Made by a program: the position numbers and the translations under genes. A stretch of 64,000 nt of DNA from Fistulifera solaris (Eukaryota; Bacillariophyta; Bacillariophyceae; Naviculales; Stauroneidaceae), in contig AP026153.1 of the NCBI GenBank assembly GCA_030295235.1, positions 372,001-436,000 on the forward strand, written 5' to 3'. Shown piece after piece: positions 12,517 to 23,305 of this stretch (position 1 is its first letter; every line of letters starts with the position of its first letter). The notes below the pieces were generated by a model. The model did not search any database. It was not told the origin of the DNA and worked only from the letters and a program-made list of their open reading frames with translations.

Positions 12517-13505
12517 TAAAGCTATTGCCCACTGTATTTGATCGTCCAGCGGAAGCGAAAGTTAAGTCCACCGACTTCCTATTCGAGATGCAGAACAAGG
12601 ACAATAATGTGAGATTTACTGTACAAGTAACATCTCGATTAGCTAAAGATGGTCTTTGTTCGTGACTCGTGACTCTTATAATTCAAGTCGTAAATGTTGC
12701 GCATTACTGATCACCTTTGAGTGACTCATAAGTATTGCCCCCTACGCCCAATGTTTTTTAGTATAGTTTCAAATGTCAAAGGGAGACGAGTTTGAGACGG
12801 CTCTAGAGTAACTAATGTACTGACGATGTTGCACATTATCGCCATTGGGCCCTGGGGTCAGTCACTAACAACTATATAACCACATTTCATTATTTCATCC
12901 GAAAAGTTTTACTTTCGCTGTGACAAGGGGGTGTGGGGGTGAGGGGGCATCGCCGAAAATTAGGACTTTGGTGATTTTACTATAGGCCAGAAAGGGCTAA
13001 ATCAAGAAATACGATAAACAGGGGTCATTACTTTTTGCACAGCGAAAACAGAATTCTCTACAATCTCGTATCACAGAAGTCTGCTATTTTTTGGGGTTTG
13101 ATTTGCATGGCATAATACGTTTCGTCTTTTGTACGTTGATATCCATTTGATAGTAAAACTTTTCCGCCATACAGGCGTCAGCCACAATTGTTTATTGTTT
13201 TATTGTTTTACAGACCTTTCAGTCTACCAGCTCGTCATCCGCAGTCGTCAATCATCACCAATCTCTAAGTTTTTGGGTTGTATCACGCTCCCTCTAGACT
13301 CTACAAGTAGAGAGCTAAAATAGAACTTAGGTTCTTTAGGATTTGTAGTTTTGTAAGGTGCAAACAAGCTGAAGACACGCAAGTTTGGTCGTTTTCGAAC
13401 CGCTGGAGACCTAGCTCTAAGCAGTCTCAATCTCTTTCTTATTATTAAGACGAGTTGCTTTGAATTACCCGCTACATTTGCTTTGCTGAATACATTGTTC
13501 TGCTA
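12517..13505. other. Long intergenic region, nothing recognised
   Basis: Almost 1 kb without a convincing frame. It is AT-rich with one G-rich patch at about 12929-12950. I looked for tRNA T-loops and found none. It lies upstream of the hypothetical gene and downstream of the small DUF2256 gene. Confidence 0.4.
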
Positions 13506-13811
13506 TTAGTCGCCTTTCCGACGTTCCGAGTTGCACCTTTTCGAACAGCAAGTCACTTCGTCCCAGCAGCGTTCCCACTTTTTCCTCCACGAAAATGGTC
13601 TTTTGCAAACTACACAGATCTTGGATGGTAGATTTTTCTTATTAATCTTCTTCTTGGTATCGTTTCCCTTGCCTCGAGCGTTAATAGCTGTTCCGAAAAA
13701 GGTGCGAGAAGAGATCGAGGGGACGAAACATCCCGAACTGTGCAATCGTCTCTCGATCACCGTCGTTCTCAGACACATTAAACCCATGCAAAACAGGTGA
13801 ATTGCTTTCAT
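13506..13811 (-). CDS. DUF2256 zinc-ribbon-like protein
   Basis: From the ATG at 13811 the protein is 101 residues. The core [30 protein letters not shown] is the DUF2256 signature, a short cysteine-rich (probably Zn-binding) domain found in bacteria and algae with unknown function. Cys pairs at ICVVC and CCSKRC could bind one zinc. The first 50 residues contain a hydrophobic stretch and several basic residues without acids, so organelle import is possible, in keeping with the bacterial character of the domain. No frameshift is needed. Confidence 0.8.
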   Translation of the reverse strand: [101 protein letters not shown]

Positions 13812-14049
13812 TCTCAATTATCTTTCCTTTTGAAAAGGATGCATGATGTTTTGAGCAGTTGATGGAAGAGTCCGGATTAATTTGATCGATTCTTGAGGTG
13901 GCAGCAACGAATGAACGCAGACGAAAATGAATGCAAGCACATTCCAAAATGAGTACCGCTGTGATCACATTTTTTAAACTAGGAAAGTCACGATAAACAC
14001 GGAAGACGAGAAAGTAGGCTTCCTGTGATGTTCACAAAATGATCAAAGT

Positions 14050-14868
14050 TTATTCGGCAAATTTAATGCTGCTAATGTAAGACAGCTTGGGATAAGTGCT
14101 TTCGAGGTAGGCATTACCTCTCATTTGAATCATTCCCTGGTTCGGGCCAGGACCACGGGGTGCTCCTTCCCCGTAACCAGCGTAAAACTTGTCTACAACA
14201 TCCATACCACTAATGACTTTTCCAATGGGAGAAAAGCCCTGCTTGTCGAGAAACGAGTTATCCGCCGTGTTGATGAATAGTTGTGTTGTTCGGGAGTTCG
14301 GACCGGCCGTCGCAAAGACAACGGTCCCCCGCGAGTTAGACACCTTGACAGGATCGTCCAACAGACTCTTACTTCTCCATTCGGCTTGAATACTGGGATT
14401 GCCTTGTATTCCGAACTGGGCCACAAAACCAGGCAAAACGCGAAAGATGCGGCAATCCTTGAAAAACTGGTTTCCTGTGAGTTCCATAAATCGAGCTACG
14501 CCACGAGGAGCCCACGACGGTTCGAGCTGTAATTGAATGACTCCGGATTTACTGGGATCGCCTTCTAAATTGCTGATGGTAATTTCCACAATCTTTCCAG
14601 AAAGTGTTTCTTGTTCGGCCGAAGCGAGTGCTGGCGTAACGACCGCACCGATCGTTGCAATACGACGAAGCAATCCAAAGAACTGACGACGTTCCGTCTT
14701 GCGTTCGGCTTGAAGAGCGGTAGTAGAAAAAGAAACGAGGTTTCCAGAGACTGACCTCGTCGGCAATTGCGGGGCAAACGCATTGACTTGCCATCCGAGA
14801 GACACGATTGCAGATGATACTAGAAAAACTAGCATCTTCCAGTTGCGGATGCGGCAGTTGAAGGACAT
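14050..14868 (-). CDS. Cyclophilin-type peptidyl-prolyl isomerase, predicted thylakoid lumen
   Basis: Intact, 272 residues from the ATG at 14868. A hydrophobic leader (MLVFLVSSAIVSLGW) ends at VNAFAP, a diatom plastid signal-cleavage motif of the ASAFAP type. After the transit peptide comes RRQFFGLLRRIATIGAVVTPALASA, which has a twin-arginine pair, a hydrophobic core and an AxA site, the form of a Tat lumenal signal. The isomerase domain follows: IQLQLEPSWAPRGVARFMEL, FRVLPGFVAQFGIQG, GTVVFATAGPNSRTTQLFIN and FSPIGKVISGMDVVDKF. The Q-F-x-I-N core and the F-V-A-Q motif are present. It probably assists folding of lumenal photosynthesis proteins. Confidence 0.9.
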   Translation of the reverse strand: MSFNCRIRNWKMLVFLVSSAIVSLGWQVNAFAPQLPTRSVSGNLVSFSTTALQAERKTERRQFFGLLRRIATIGAVVTPALASAEQETLSGKIVEITISNLEGDPSKSGVIQLQLEPSWAPRGVARFMELTGNQFFKDCRIFRVLPGFVAQFGIQGNPSIQAEWRSKSLLDDPVKVSNSRGTVVFATAGPNSRTTQLFINTADNSFLDKQGFSPIGKVISGMDVVDKFYAGYGEGAPRGPGPNQGMIQMRGNAYLESTYPKLSYISSIKFAE

Positions 14869-15471
14869 GTTGTACGCTGTCAAAAGAAATGAACGGTGGA
14901 GGGAGAATAATGAGCAGGAAGAAATGCCGGCAAAGCAAAATCCTGTGTTCGCTTTCGTTTTTCTCCGCCGTCAGTTGCTCTCAGCTCTCAGTGAGCTGGC
15001 CTGGTTGACAAAGTGAAGATCGAGTTTTTGAGCGATGATGACGACGACACTCTGCGCTTTTGCTTTGCGCGCACCTTCATCGCATCGCGAAATGCGAATG
15101 AAGGCCTTTTGCATGTTGATTTGGCCTTATGAAAGGTAGTATAGTTGTAATATGTAAGATGTAGTGTCTTTGTCTCCAGTTGTCTCCAACGTTTTTCTCT
15201 TTATAAGTCTTCAAGTACCGCGGTACAAAACTTCACTATAGCTTTGTGTAGAGGGTAGGGGAACTATCTCTCAACGAGAAACGAGAACCTCAACAAAAAG
15301 ATACGCGTCCTTACCGTGTAGAAAACATCACCGCAAAAAAGCGCGACCATGATGCGAATGATAACCAACATTTTGGAGACCGCGATGTTCGCATAATGAT
15401 CGGCTATTCTTTCGCTTTTACATGTGTATACTCGACTGATTGCCATCTCTTCACAATTCATAAGCAAAACT
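14869..15471. promoter_or_regulatory. Divergent intergenic region, cyclophilin and VTE6-like genes
   Basis: About 600 bp between two genes read outward, both encoding plastid-type precursors, so a shared promoter region is possible. No defined element could be supported. Short frames inside it are not convincing. Confidence 0.35.
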
Positions 15472-16522
15472 ATGAAGATATACCATTTACTCGTCCTCCT
15501 TCCTGGTTTCGTACAAGCCTTTGTCGTTCCGAAGCAAGGACATGTGAGACTTGCCCATCAAATACAGCATACATCTTCGCTGCCGAGTCAAAAATTATTC
15601 CTTTATAAACCGAAACGCCTGGATACAAGAAATAGCAACGCATCTGAACTACAACTGTTACCTTCTATTACGGAACTGGGAGAGTCGCTTTTCTCATATA
15701 CCGGAAATGTTCCATACTGGCAAGCCTTTGGCTTGAATGCCATTTTATTTGCTCTCCTTTCGAAGAAATTACTCAAATCACTCACGCCGGAAGGTTTCGC
15801 GCATTCGTTTGCTCTGGGAACGTTGCTGTGGACCACACTTGGATGGCGAGGGTGGTCGCTGTGCGTGTTGTATTTGGTGGCAGGAAATCTGGTCACGAAG
15901 GTCCGATTCGCGGAAAAGGAAAAGCGGGGTCTCGCGGAGAAGCGGGGTGGTCGACGGGGACCGGAGAATGTGTGGTGAGTGTAATACCGAAGAAAATTCT
16001 TTAAAAGTATTTATTCGATCAACCTAACGCACTCATAGGGGCTCCGCGTTGACGGCGTTGATTTGTGCTTCGTGCTCCATTCAAGGGCCGTCTTTTCTCG
16101 GTATCTCGTCAGACTTGTACGTGATTGGGTTCGTAGCATCCCTTGCTACCAAGCTGGCCGATACATTTGCTTCAGAGATCGGTAAAGCCTACGGAAAGAC
16201 GACATTCCTCATTACGAACTTACAACGCGTGGAACCTGGTACAGAAGGGGCTATTTCCGCAGAAGGAACGGCGGCAGCCGTAGGTGGCGGACTTCTGCTG
16301 GCGCTGTATGGATGGGCAACCTCTTTAATATCGGCACCGGCGGTTCCCATTGTAACAACTGCTGCGTTTATTGCTACGAACATTGAAAGTGTGTTAGGGG
16401 CGACGTTACAGGAAAAGAAAGGGCTCGAATGGATGACGAATGAAGTTATCAACGGGCTGAATACACTGATAGGAGCCATAATAGCTATCGCTGCAACGAT
16501 GCTAGTAATGGGGGCCTCTTAG
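15472..16522 (+). CDS. DUF92 integral membrane protein, VTE6/TMEM19-like, plastid precursor
   Basis: Exons 15472-15974 and 16039-16522 flank a 64-nt GTGAGT...TAG intron; the joined frame is 328 residues and restores the ENVWGS sequence typical of the family. The start at 15472 gives MKIYHLLVLLPGFVQAFVVP, a signal peptide with a Phe-containing plastid motif. Several membrane segments follow, with DLYVIGFVASLATKLADTFASEIGKAYG, the polar D-T-x-x-S-E-I-G motif of DUF92. Plant VTE6 in this family is a phytyl-phosphate kinase that supplies phytyl diphosphate for tocopherol and phylloquinone; TMEM19 is the animal branch. Given the plastid leader, a role in phytol salvage is the best inference but not shown. 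Confidence 0.8.
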
Positions 16523-16560
16523 AAGGCGCTACTGAGTTTATAATGCCATAATTGTAGCTA

Positions 16561-17510
16561 CTATTGACTACTAATCTTCCTTTTCTTTGGCGGTTCGTCT
16601 TCGACTCCACTGTCATCATCTTCGACTATTTCATCATCGTCATCTTCTTCCGAAGAAGATTCTTGATCCCAATTCTTTTTGGCTTCAAAAGAAAATCATC
16701 TTGTAGAGCATTCCAGTTTTGCTTCTTTTCCGACGTGCTGTTTACATCTTCTTTGTTCTCGTCTGGTTTACCCAGCGATGTTGCTTTAGCTTTGATCATA
16801 TCTAAAAAGCCATGCTTTGTCATCTTACGAACGGGCTCATTTTTCGGGTCAGCGGCGGAGTCTGTGGCATCGCAAGTCTTGTTTTGGTGCTGCGAAATGG
16901 CGTTAAAAAGCGCAACAACACCACGGGTTGCGACGCGGCGAAGCACACGTTCTTGTTCCAATTCTTTCGATATACTACTCTGTATTCCACTCTTTCCCGG
17001 GTTGACAAAAGTAGACAAAGATGCAACCGACAATGGCTCGTGAAAAGCCACCAATCGCTTTTCTCGGTTCGCTTGTCGTTTCTCTCTCATCTCCTTTTCT
17101 TTCTGTTTCTCCTCCTCAGCGAGCTTTTGAATGGGAGTTTTTGTTTTACTGAGAACCGCCGATTGTGCGTTTCCGGTGGTAGTTCCTAGAATCCTAGCCA
17201 TCGCACTCGCCATGCCCTTCGAACGCCGATCGCGTTCTTGTTCTTCGTCCGAGTCGTCCTCACTCGAATCGGATTCATCTTGACGAGTCTGTGACGGGCT
17301 GTCATCGCTTTGCTCGTCCGCATCGTATTGATTCTCGTCTACTTTCGTTTTCGCTAGTTTAGCGGGCTCTGCTTGATCCTCGTAGTCGCTACTTTCATGG
17401 TGATTGTTTTCTTCTTCGTCGCTGGACCCTGCAAATCGGTTTAAATCCTCCTCATCAACTTCAACCACTTCTCGCTTTAGCTTTGCCGCTTGCTTCTTTT
17501 TACTACCCAT
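16561..17510 (-). CDS. RRP15: RRP15-like ribosomal RNA processing protein, frameshifted near the end
   Basis: Nucleolar pre-60S assembly factor. From ATG 17510 the N-terminus is MGSKKKQAAKLKREV, then a long acidic Ser/Asp/Glu tract, then the conserved RRP15 core MASAMARILG, VLSKTKTPIQK, RVATRGVVALFNAI, FLDMIK and WNALQDDFLL. The frame shown at 16676-16680 (five T on the plus strand) would end in an unrelated basic tail. Adding one base gives KPKKNWDQ, which matches the family's DDFM..AK.KDWDK ending, and continues into an acidic tail and PPKKRK, a nuclear-localisation-like motif, to the TAG at 16561-16563. I take the latter as the true end, about 317 residues. Confidence 0.88.
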
Positions 17511-17903
17511 CTTGATTATGTTCAACCGTGGAAACACGAATTTGTGCACAAAAGTGTTTGCGCTGCAATAATAATTAATGTAGAGTTACTCCGTATCAAA
17601 TGAATAGTCTAGAGAATATAAATTTTTTCTTTTGAAAAGAGGTTTGAATGGAGGAAGGGGAAAACGCACGACGGCAAGACGCCCAAGGTCTCGTGACTAA
17701 AAAGCAGAAAGCAGTCAGCAAAAAATTTTCTGGAGAAAAGTGAAAACATGCGCGTCGGGAAACGGGAAATAAACAAAAGTTGTTCAAGACTATCGCAATG
17801 ATGAAAGAGAGCGGCGTTCTTATTGTCATTATCATAACATTGTCACTAGCTTATAATCTTGACAAGCATCGAAATTATCAATCTCTTTGATAATAGCGTA
17901 AAA
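17511..17903. promoter_or_regulatory. Divergent intergenic region, RRP15 and family copy 1
   Basis: About 390 bp between outward-reading genes. It is AT-rich with homopolymer A/T runs. No element can be named. Confidence 0.3.
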
Positions 17904-19261
17904 ATGGATCACGGAAACGATATACTGGAACTCATTCCCAAAAAGCAATTGACAGAAACCCAACGCAGCCTCCAGCGGAGAGTGAGACCGCAAAATGGCG
18001 GTCTTGCGCTCTTTACAGATTTCTGCGAGAACCGAACAGTTTAGAAGAAATCAATTGGGATCAAGTGCAAGACGGAGCTGCTCTTTGGCGCGACAATGGC
18101 ACAGTCGTAACCAATTGGGCGCCAAAAATATCGAAGCATTTGCGTTATGTTCTCTTTGACATCGACTTTGACTTAACCTTTATTATTGTCGGGCAAACCG
18201 ATGATGCCGTTGCGGAAACATTCACGTTTCTGTGGTCTCTCGACTATAAAGGATGCGACGATTCGAACATTTATAGTATTTGGGATCACCGATTTGACTT
18301 TGATGCCCTCTCAGCTGATCAACTCGCCCGAATACTTGATGCGAATCGAGGGCGCACCTACAATCTTCAATACGGAACATGGAATAAAGAGCAGTCCGAG
18401 ATATTGGCTTCCAGGTCCTACTACCTAAAGCTGCAGATTTCCTATGAATTTATCTTTGCAGACGGAGGAACGGCATTCATCGATGCGCTCGAGAGACGAT
18501 CTACATCGTTTGGCTATCTCGAAATCGCTTGTACTGGGAAATCCAAGATTATGAGCAACTTTAATTGGGCACGACTGTTCAAACTCGATCGGTGCTTTGA
18601 AGAGCTCCGAGTTGCTTACCTAGGAAAAAGATCGCTACTTCTTCCGTTCTCGATGAAAGTGAAGTCGCTCGTTTATGCAATCAAAGATGAGCATCTTGAG
18701 CCGAAAAGTTTTGAATCTCTTGATATTGCAACAAAAGATCTTACGCTCAAAATGTGGATGGAAGGCCTAAGCGAAGAACCGGCTCCCGAGCTGCCGATTT
18801 CACTCTTGAAGCGGGCAGCTGAGTTGGGTCATTTTGAGAGATTCCAATTTTCACTTCGTTTTGATTATGATGTTGCTACTGTCGAAGTGGAGGAAATAAC
18901 AGATGCAATTATACATTTCATAAAAAGCAACCCGAAGTTGACAACTCTGGTGCTGGGCAACGATGACGAAGGCTCTTTGTATTGGTGCTGCCACTTGCAA
19001 TACATATTTTATGTGATAGAAGATCATCCAAGTCTCCGTTCGATTAAAGTGGACTCTCGCAGGTGGAATGACTCTACCTTTTCTTGGCTGGAGCGATTAC
19101 TGACGCGAAACCGAAACGTTACTGTGTCGGATTATTACGATAAAATCATTTCGAATGGTTCAAATATCGACCACTTCTATGCGGTAAACCGATTAGCAGT
19201 ACCGGAGGTAACTCGCAGTTTTTTCCTGCCAACGAAATGGGCCAGAAAGACAATATACTAG
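17904..19261 (+). CDS. Unrecognised diatom paralogous family, copy 1 (frameshifted, 3' truncated)
   Basis: Starts MDHGNDILELIPKKQL, parallel to copies 2 and 4. The first frame ends early; adding one A to the A4 run at 17992-17995 joins it to the long frame through LYRFLREP. Diagnostic blocks then follow in the same order as in the other copies: ALWRDNGTVV, AETFTFLWSL, LARILDAN, a GTAFIDAL block near 18468-18491, FGYLEIA, SLDIATKDLTL, and RAAELGHFERF. The later part has regular Leu spacing like a ribonuclease-inhibitor type LRR, which is my inference. It stops after AVNRL, lacking about 85 residues found at the end of copy 2. Its last 25 bases overlap the start of copy 2; a single extra T at 19219-19224 would fuse both in frame. 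No function is known to me. Confidence 0.7.
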
Positions 19262-20829
19262 ACCTCATTCCCAACATACAACTGTCGGCAGGCCAACGCA
19301 GCCTCCAACAGGCAATGGTTTCGTTTTGTGATGAAGACGCTTACGTATACATGTACAGATTGCGCCGAGAACCCAGCTATCTTGAAGATATCAAGTGGAA
19401 GTCTTTTCGAGATGGAGTTGCTATCTTGCGCGACAATGATACAGTCATAGCCCCGAGGGTGGCTTACCAACTAGATAATGAGCGTTTTGTTAGCTTTGGA
19501 ATGAATATCGGCGAAGGGAGTTCTTCCTTTACTATTTTTGGGAAAACTGACCGCGCTGTTGCCGAAACAGCGACGTTCTTTTGGTCTCTCAAGAATGCCG
19601 ATTCCTCTGTAGGCTGGCTCTGCGTTGAGGCACAGAACGACGACTTTGACTTTGCTGCTCTTCAAGCGGGTCAACTCGCTCGAATTTTAGATGCGAATCC
19701 TGAACGGACCTTCGACATTCAAACAGGAAACTGGACTACAGAACAGTCCGAAGTTCTGGCTTCAAGGTCCTTTCCCTTGAAAGTAAAAATTTCCGGAACA
19801 TTCGCGTTTCAAGACGAAGGAACAGCATTTGTCGATGAGCTTCAGAGACGACAAACGCCGTTTGGTCGTCTTGATATTGAATGTGATGACGAGACAAAGC
19901 CTTTTAGCTTCGCCAATTGGGAGCGATTTCTGAAACTTGATGTTACTTTTGAAGAGCTCCGAATCGGTTACCTGGAAGAGGGATTGACTTATCTTCCGTT
20001 TTATATGAAAACGGAGTCGTTAGAGTATGCTATCAAAGATGATCATCTTGAGCTTGAGAAAATTGCGTCTCTTGATATTGTGACGAGGGACCTTGCTCTT
20101 AAAATGAAGCTGGACGACACTGAAGAAGACTGGACTCAGCTGCCGATTTCATTCTTGAACAGGGTAGCGGAATTGGGCCATTTTGAGAAATTTCAGTTCT
20201 CCGTCGTTCTAGACTATGAAGTCGAGACGGACGAAATAGAATCAATCGCAGACGCATTCATGAATGCGGTAAACCGAAACCGAAACCTGGCAACCCTGAC
20301 GTTGGGCGACGCGGAAGACGATTCTTTCTGGGATTGGGGCCACAACTTGCAGCGTATCTTCAAGGAGATAGAAAAGCATCCAAGTCTTCGTACGTTTCGT
20401 GTGAAATGTATAGATTGGGATGATTCTACGTTTCAGCGTCTCAAGGATTTGCTGTCGCAAAACCGGCAAATCACTGTAACGGATATTTTTGACGATAAAA
20501 TTATTTCAGGTGACATAGCTATCGACAAGCTGTATGCGCTAAACCGATTCTTCAATGGATCGAAACAGCTGTTCAAAGAGAAGCCAATTGAACAATCATT
20601 GCTCGTTACAGCGGCGTTGACACAAAGCGCTCTAACCGATTTCCAGTATATTTCACTTTTGATGTCCGATCACACTGACGTCCTTAGTGATTTTATCATC
20701 GGTGTCTGTCAAGATGAAGCTGCAACAGGATTGTCCCTTGAAAACGAGCACACAGCATCCAGTATTGCTTCTTATCAAGCCACGAGGCGCCCGAAACGTA
20801 AACGACGTTTCAGTCGTCGCCAGGCGTAA
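19237..20829 (+). CDS. Unrecognised diatom paralogous family, copy 2 (intact)
   Basis: The only copy in the window with an unbroken frame: 530 residues from ATG 19237, ending in a basic RRPKRKRRFSRRQA tail that could act as a nuclear signal. Blocks in order: ILDLIPNIQLSAGQRSLQ, YRLRREP, AILRDNDTVI, AETATFFWSL, LARILDANPERTFDIQTGNW, EVLASRSFPLKVKI, a GTAFVDEL block at about 19819-19842, FGRLDIE, SLDIVTRDLALKM, NRVAELGHFEKF, then a Leu-periodic stretch with NRNLATLTLGD and KHPSLRTFRVK, and ALNRFFNGS near the end. No signal peptide or membrane segment is visible. I recognise the pattern only as a lineage-specific family. Its start sits inside the 3' end of copy 1, so it has no promoter of its own unless copies 1 and 2 are one gene. 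Confidence 0.8.
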   Translation: MGQKDNILDLIPNIQLSAGQRSLQQAMVSFCDEDAYVYMYRLRREPSYLEDIKWKSFRDGVAILRDNDTVIAPRVAYQLDNERFVSFGMNIGEGSSSFTIFGKTDRAVAETATFFWSLKNADSSVGWLCVEAQNDDFDFAALQAGQLARILDANPERTFDIQTGNWTTEQSEVLASRSFPLKVKISGTFAFQDEGTAFVDELQRRQTPFGRLDIECDDETKPFSFANWERFLKLDVTFEELRIGYLEEGLTYLPFYMKTESLEYAIKDDHLELEKIASLDIVTRDLALKMKLDDTEEDWTQLPISFLNRVAELGHFEKFQFSVVLDYEVETDEIESIADAFMNAVNRNRNLATLTLGDAEDDSFWDWGHNLQRIFKEIEKHPSLRTFRVKCIDWDDSTFQRLKDLLSQNRQITVTDIFDDKIISGDIAIDKLYALNRFFNGSKQLFKEKPIEQSLLVTAALTQSALTDFQYISLLMSDHTDVLSDFIIGVCQDEAATGLSLENEHTASSIASYQATRRPKRKRRFSRRQA

Positions 20830-21121
20830 AAGGAGATGAATGATTTCAGACCTCAAACTGTCTGTTTCTCATATCGGGGACCCCCACCACACATCAAATT
20901 CTAGATAAACATTGTCAAACCTAGATTTGTTGATAGTGGTTTCATTATTTACCTCCATACGACTAGACTATTGGTACTGGTATTAATGATACTGCTGCCA
21001 ATGATGTTTACCTGCCGGACGTGCGCCGCGTGGTGCCGAATTTTAATACTCACATTGCATTCTGGGTTATTTGTGAGCTACAAGTGTTATTCAAAACGTA
21101 TTTAGCCGCATCGACCAAAAC

Positions 21122-22804
21122 TCAATGTGTCGAATCCAACTCTTCGGTCTTTTTCCCGGCGGATCGGCCACTTTCTTCTAGGATTTCATCCCAGTGAGCA
21201 GCGCATTGTAAGCTGAAGATGGAAACCAATAGAAAAGACGATACAGCAACGACTGCATATGTTTGATTCACATCAGCTTCGACGAGGATGGTGAAGATCA
21301 AAGGAGGCAACCACGATAAGATTTGGGTGCAGTAGACGTAAAAGCCAGCTAGTTCCTAACAGAAAAGGGTCAGGTCAGGTCGTTCGAACAGAAGAAAAGC
21401 CACAGTTTTCAGACGTACCGCTTCGTGATCTTTCGGAAGGATCATTGAGAAAAGAGATTTTCGGTGGGATAGAACCAACCGAGATGCAAACCAATCCCCG
21501 CGCCCCATAAATAGGATAGACTTTTCGGGATGTAATCGAGCACGATCGCGCCACCGGACGCGAACAGCATTAAAGAGAGCATACACAATTGCCACGAAGT
21601 ATTCGGATTCGATCGAGCAGTCACGAAAGCACCAATCTTCGATCCAGGGAGAGAGAATAGCAACGTCACCAAAAAGAAGAGACCGATCTCTGTTCCACTC
21701 AGTCCGATTTGTTCGTCCAGAAAGACGACAGCTACCGTCGTGAACGCATTCACAGCAGATTCAGCAAATATGAGTGCCACAAAGTAGCATCGTAGTCCCC
21801 GTTTGTAGTGTTGTTGGATTTCTTTGGCCGTATGATACACGCGCGAGAATCCTTCCGTGATAAGCAACTTTCCTTCGCGTAGCACGTGACGCGGCGGCAC
21901 ATTTGGCAACAACAGCCAACCCCAATAAAAGAATGATCCGGTCCACACCACATCAATCCCTTGGCTGACCTGCGCCGTGTTGACATCATCCAAACCCAAG
22001 GCAATCGAAATAGCGATAACGACAATCAAGAATAAACATTGTGCCCCAAACTGTGTCATGGTGAAGAGCGCCGTTTCTGTAAATGAAAAAGGTACCTAAA
22101 GTGAGTTCGGTGGCCTGTAGGTGTATCTATTTCAGTACATAGAACCGCGAGCACTTACGTTGTGTCATAATCTGCTGCCCGACGGTGGTCGCAATTTCCG
22201 GAAGATAGGCGTACACGGCCAGCACTTGCACCTGATACAAAAATCCCGCGAGTGCCTGTAACATCGCCATGGCAAACCAGGTCGACGACACGGTATATAT
22301 TTGCACCGCCTGAATGAGTATCATCAGAACCGCCACACAGATCCCCACCTGTCGACGAAACGATGTATAATCGATCATGGCCCCCGCCAGAGGCATGAAC
22401 AAGGCCGACAAGACTCCCGTCATGATGGCAATGTTAGAAATCAAGGAAACAGGTTTGAAGCCGTACACTTTCTCGTCGCAGTCGTCTGATACTTCGTCAC
22501 CTTTTTCGTTCAAACAACCCGCTTCTTCGGAAGCGAGAAAGATCAAGGACGTCGAAAGAAAGATGTTGGACATAACGAGAGCCCCTCGACCGATACCAAG
22601 CTAACAGAACTGCATGAGGATCTTGTTGAGGTGCCTGAAATGATTGCTGTTGTTACATACCGTGCAATAGCCCCTGGACATGGCCACATTGTCGAACTTG
22701 TACCAGGGTATCTTTTTCACCGAAGCATCTTCATCCTCTATTTCGTCATTCTTCGGACCGTCTTCGACGGAACCTTCCGACACTTTATCGATCTCGGTTG
22801 ACAT
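21122..22804 (-). CDS. MFS transporter, UMF1/Atg22-like vacuole-effluxer family; four exons, one frameshift
   Basis: Exons 22804-22661, 22600-22159, 22076-21419 and 21355-21122; introns are GT-AG (GTATGT, GTAAGT, GTACGT donors). The acidic N-terminus leads to KIPWYKFDNVAMSRG, then LVMSNIFLSTSLIFLA, as in eukaryotic UMF1-like proteins. About 12 membrane segments are spread over the exons, with the cytosolic loop around KEIQQHYKRGLRCYF. Atg22-type members export amino acids from vacuoles; the substrate here is unknown. At plus 21450-21453 an A4 run causes a stop; a fifth base gives ENLFFSMILPKDHEA, which continues correctly into the last exon. The C-terminus is short and charged. Confidence 0.82.
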
Positions 22805-23305
22805 GTTTTTTTAGGCTAAAGAATTTTTTTGAAATAGATGCAATGTATTTGAGGTATCCAGAAATTTAAGAAAGGCAAATGACATTATTATTATTGGCAT
22901 CGACAAAGCATTTAGAGTATTTCGCATCATGTTGTCGATTGTCGATCGCCTGGATGCAGTTTGGCATTTGGCATGCAGCTTGCGTTTACGGCTGGCGTCA
23001 CTTTCTTGTTTTGTGCTATGGCGAAAACATTATCAAGAAGAGGTTATACCAGCTAGGATGTACACAACCGGTTTTGAAAACGACTGACTTCAATTCGCGC
23101 TGAACTCGTGATCAGATTCATTCGTGACTTGTCAATACTGCGCTCGAGGAGCGGAATACCTGGTAACGTTGCGACGAAAGCCCAGCATTTTCTCATTGCA
23201 ATCAAAATCAAGCCTGTTTGGAGTTGATATTGTATTAAAGAGGCTTGCTATCATTACGTAATCAAATCATCTGTTTCTTTCAAAGGCAAGCAAGTATTTT
23301 CTCAA
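22805..23305. promoter_or_regulatory. Divergent intergenic region, UMF1-like and RlmH genes
   Basis: About 500 bp between outward-reading genes. A single TATCCAGAAA at 22855-22864 resembles one unit of the minisatellite found elsewhere, but one partial unit is not evidence. No gene was seen. Confidence 0.3.

Noticed and set aside
12517-13505. Possible tRNA or other RNA gene in the long gap.
   Set aside because: No T-loop-like GGTTCRA sequence with a matching acceptor stem was found on either strand; the same check failed in the other large gaps.
13531-13800. Plus-strand frame antisense to the DUF2256 gene.
   Set aside because: The minus strand carries the full DUF2256 Cys motif; the plus frame has no similarity I can see.
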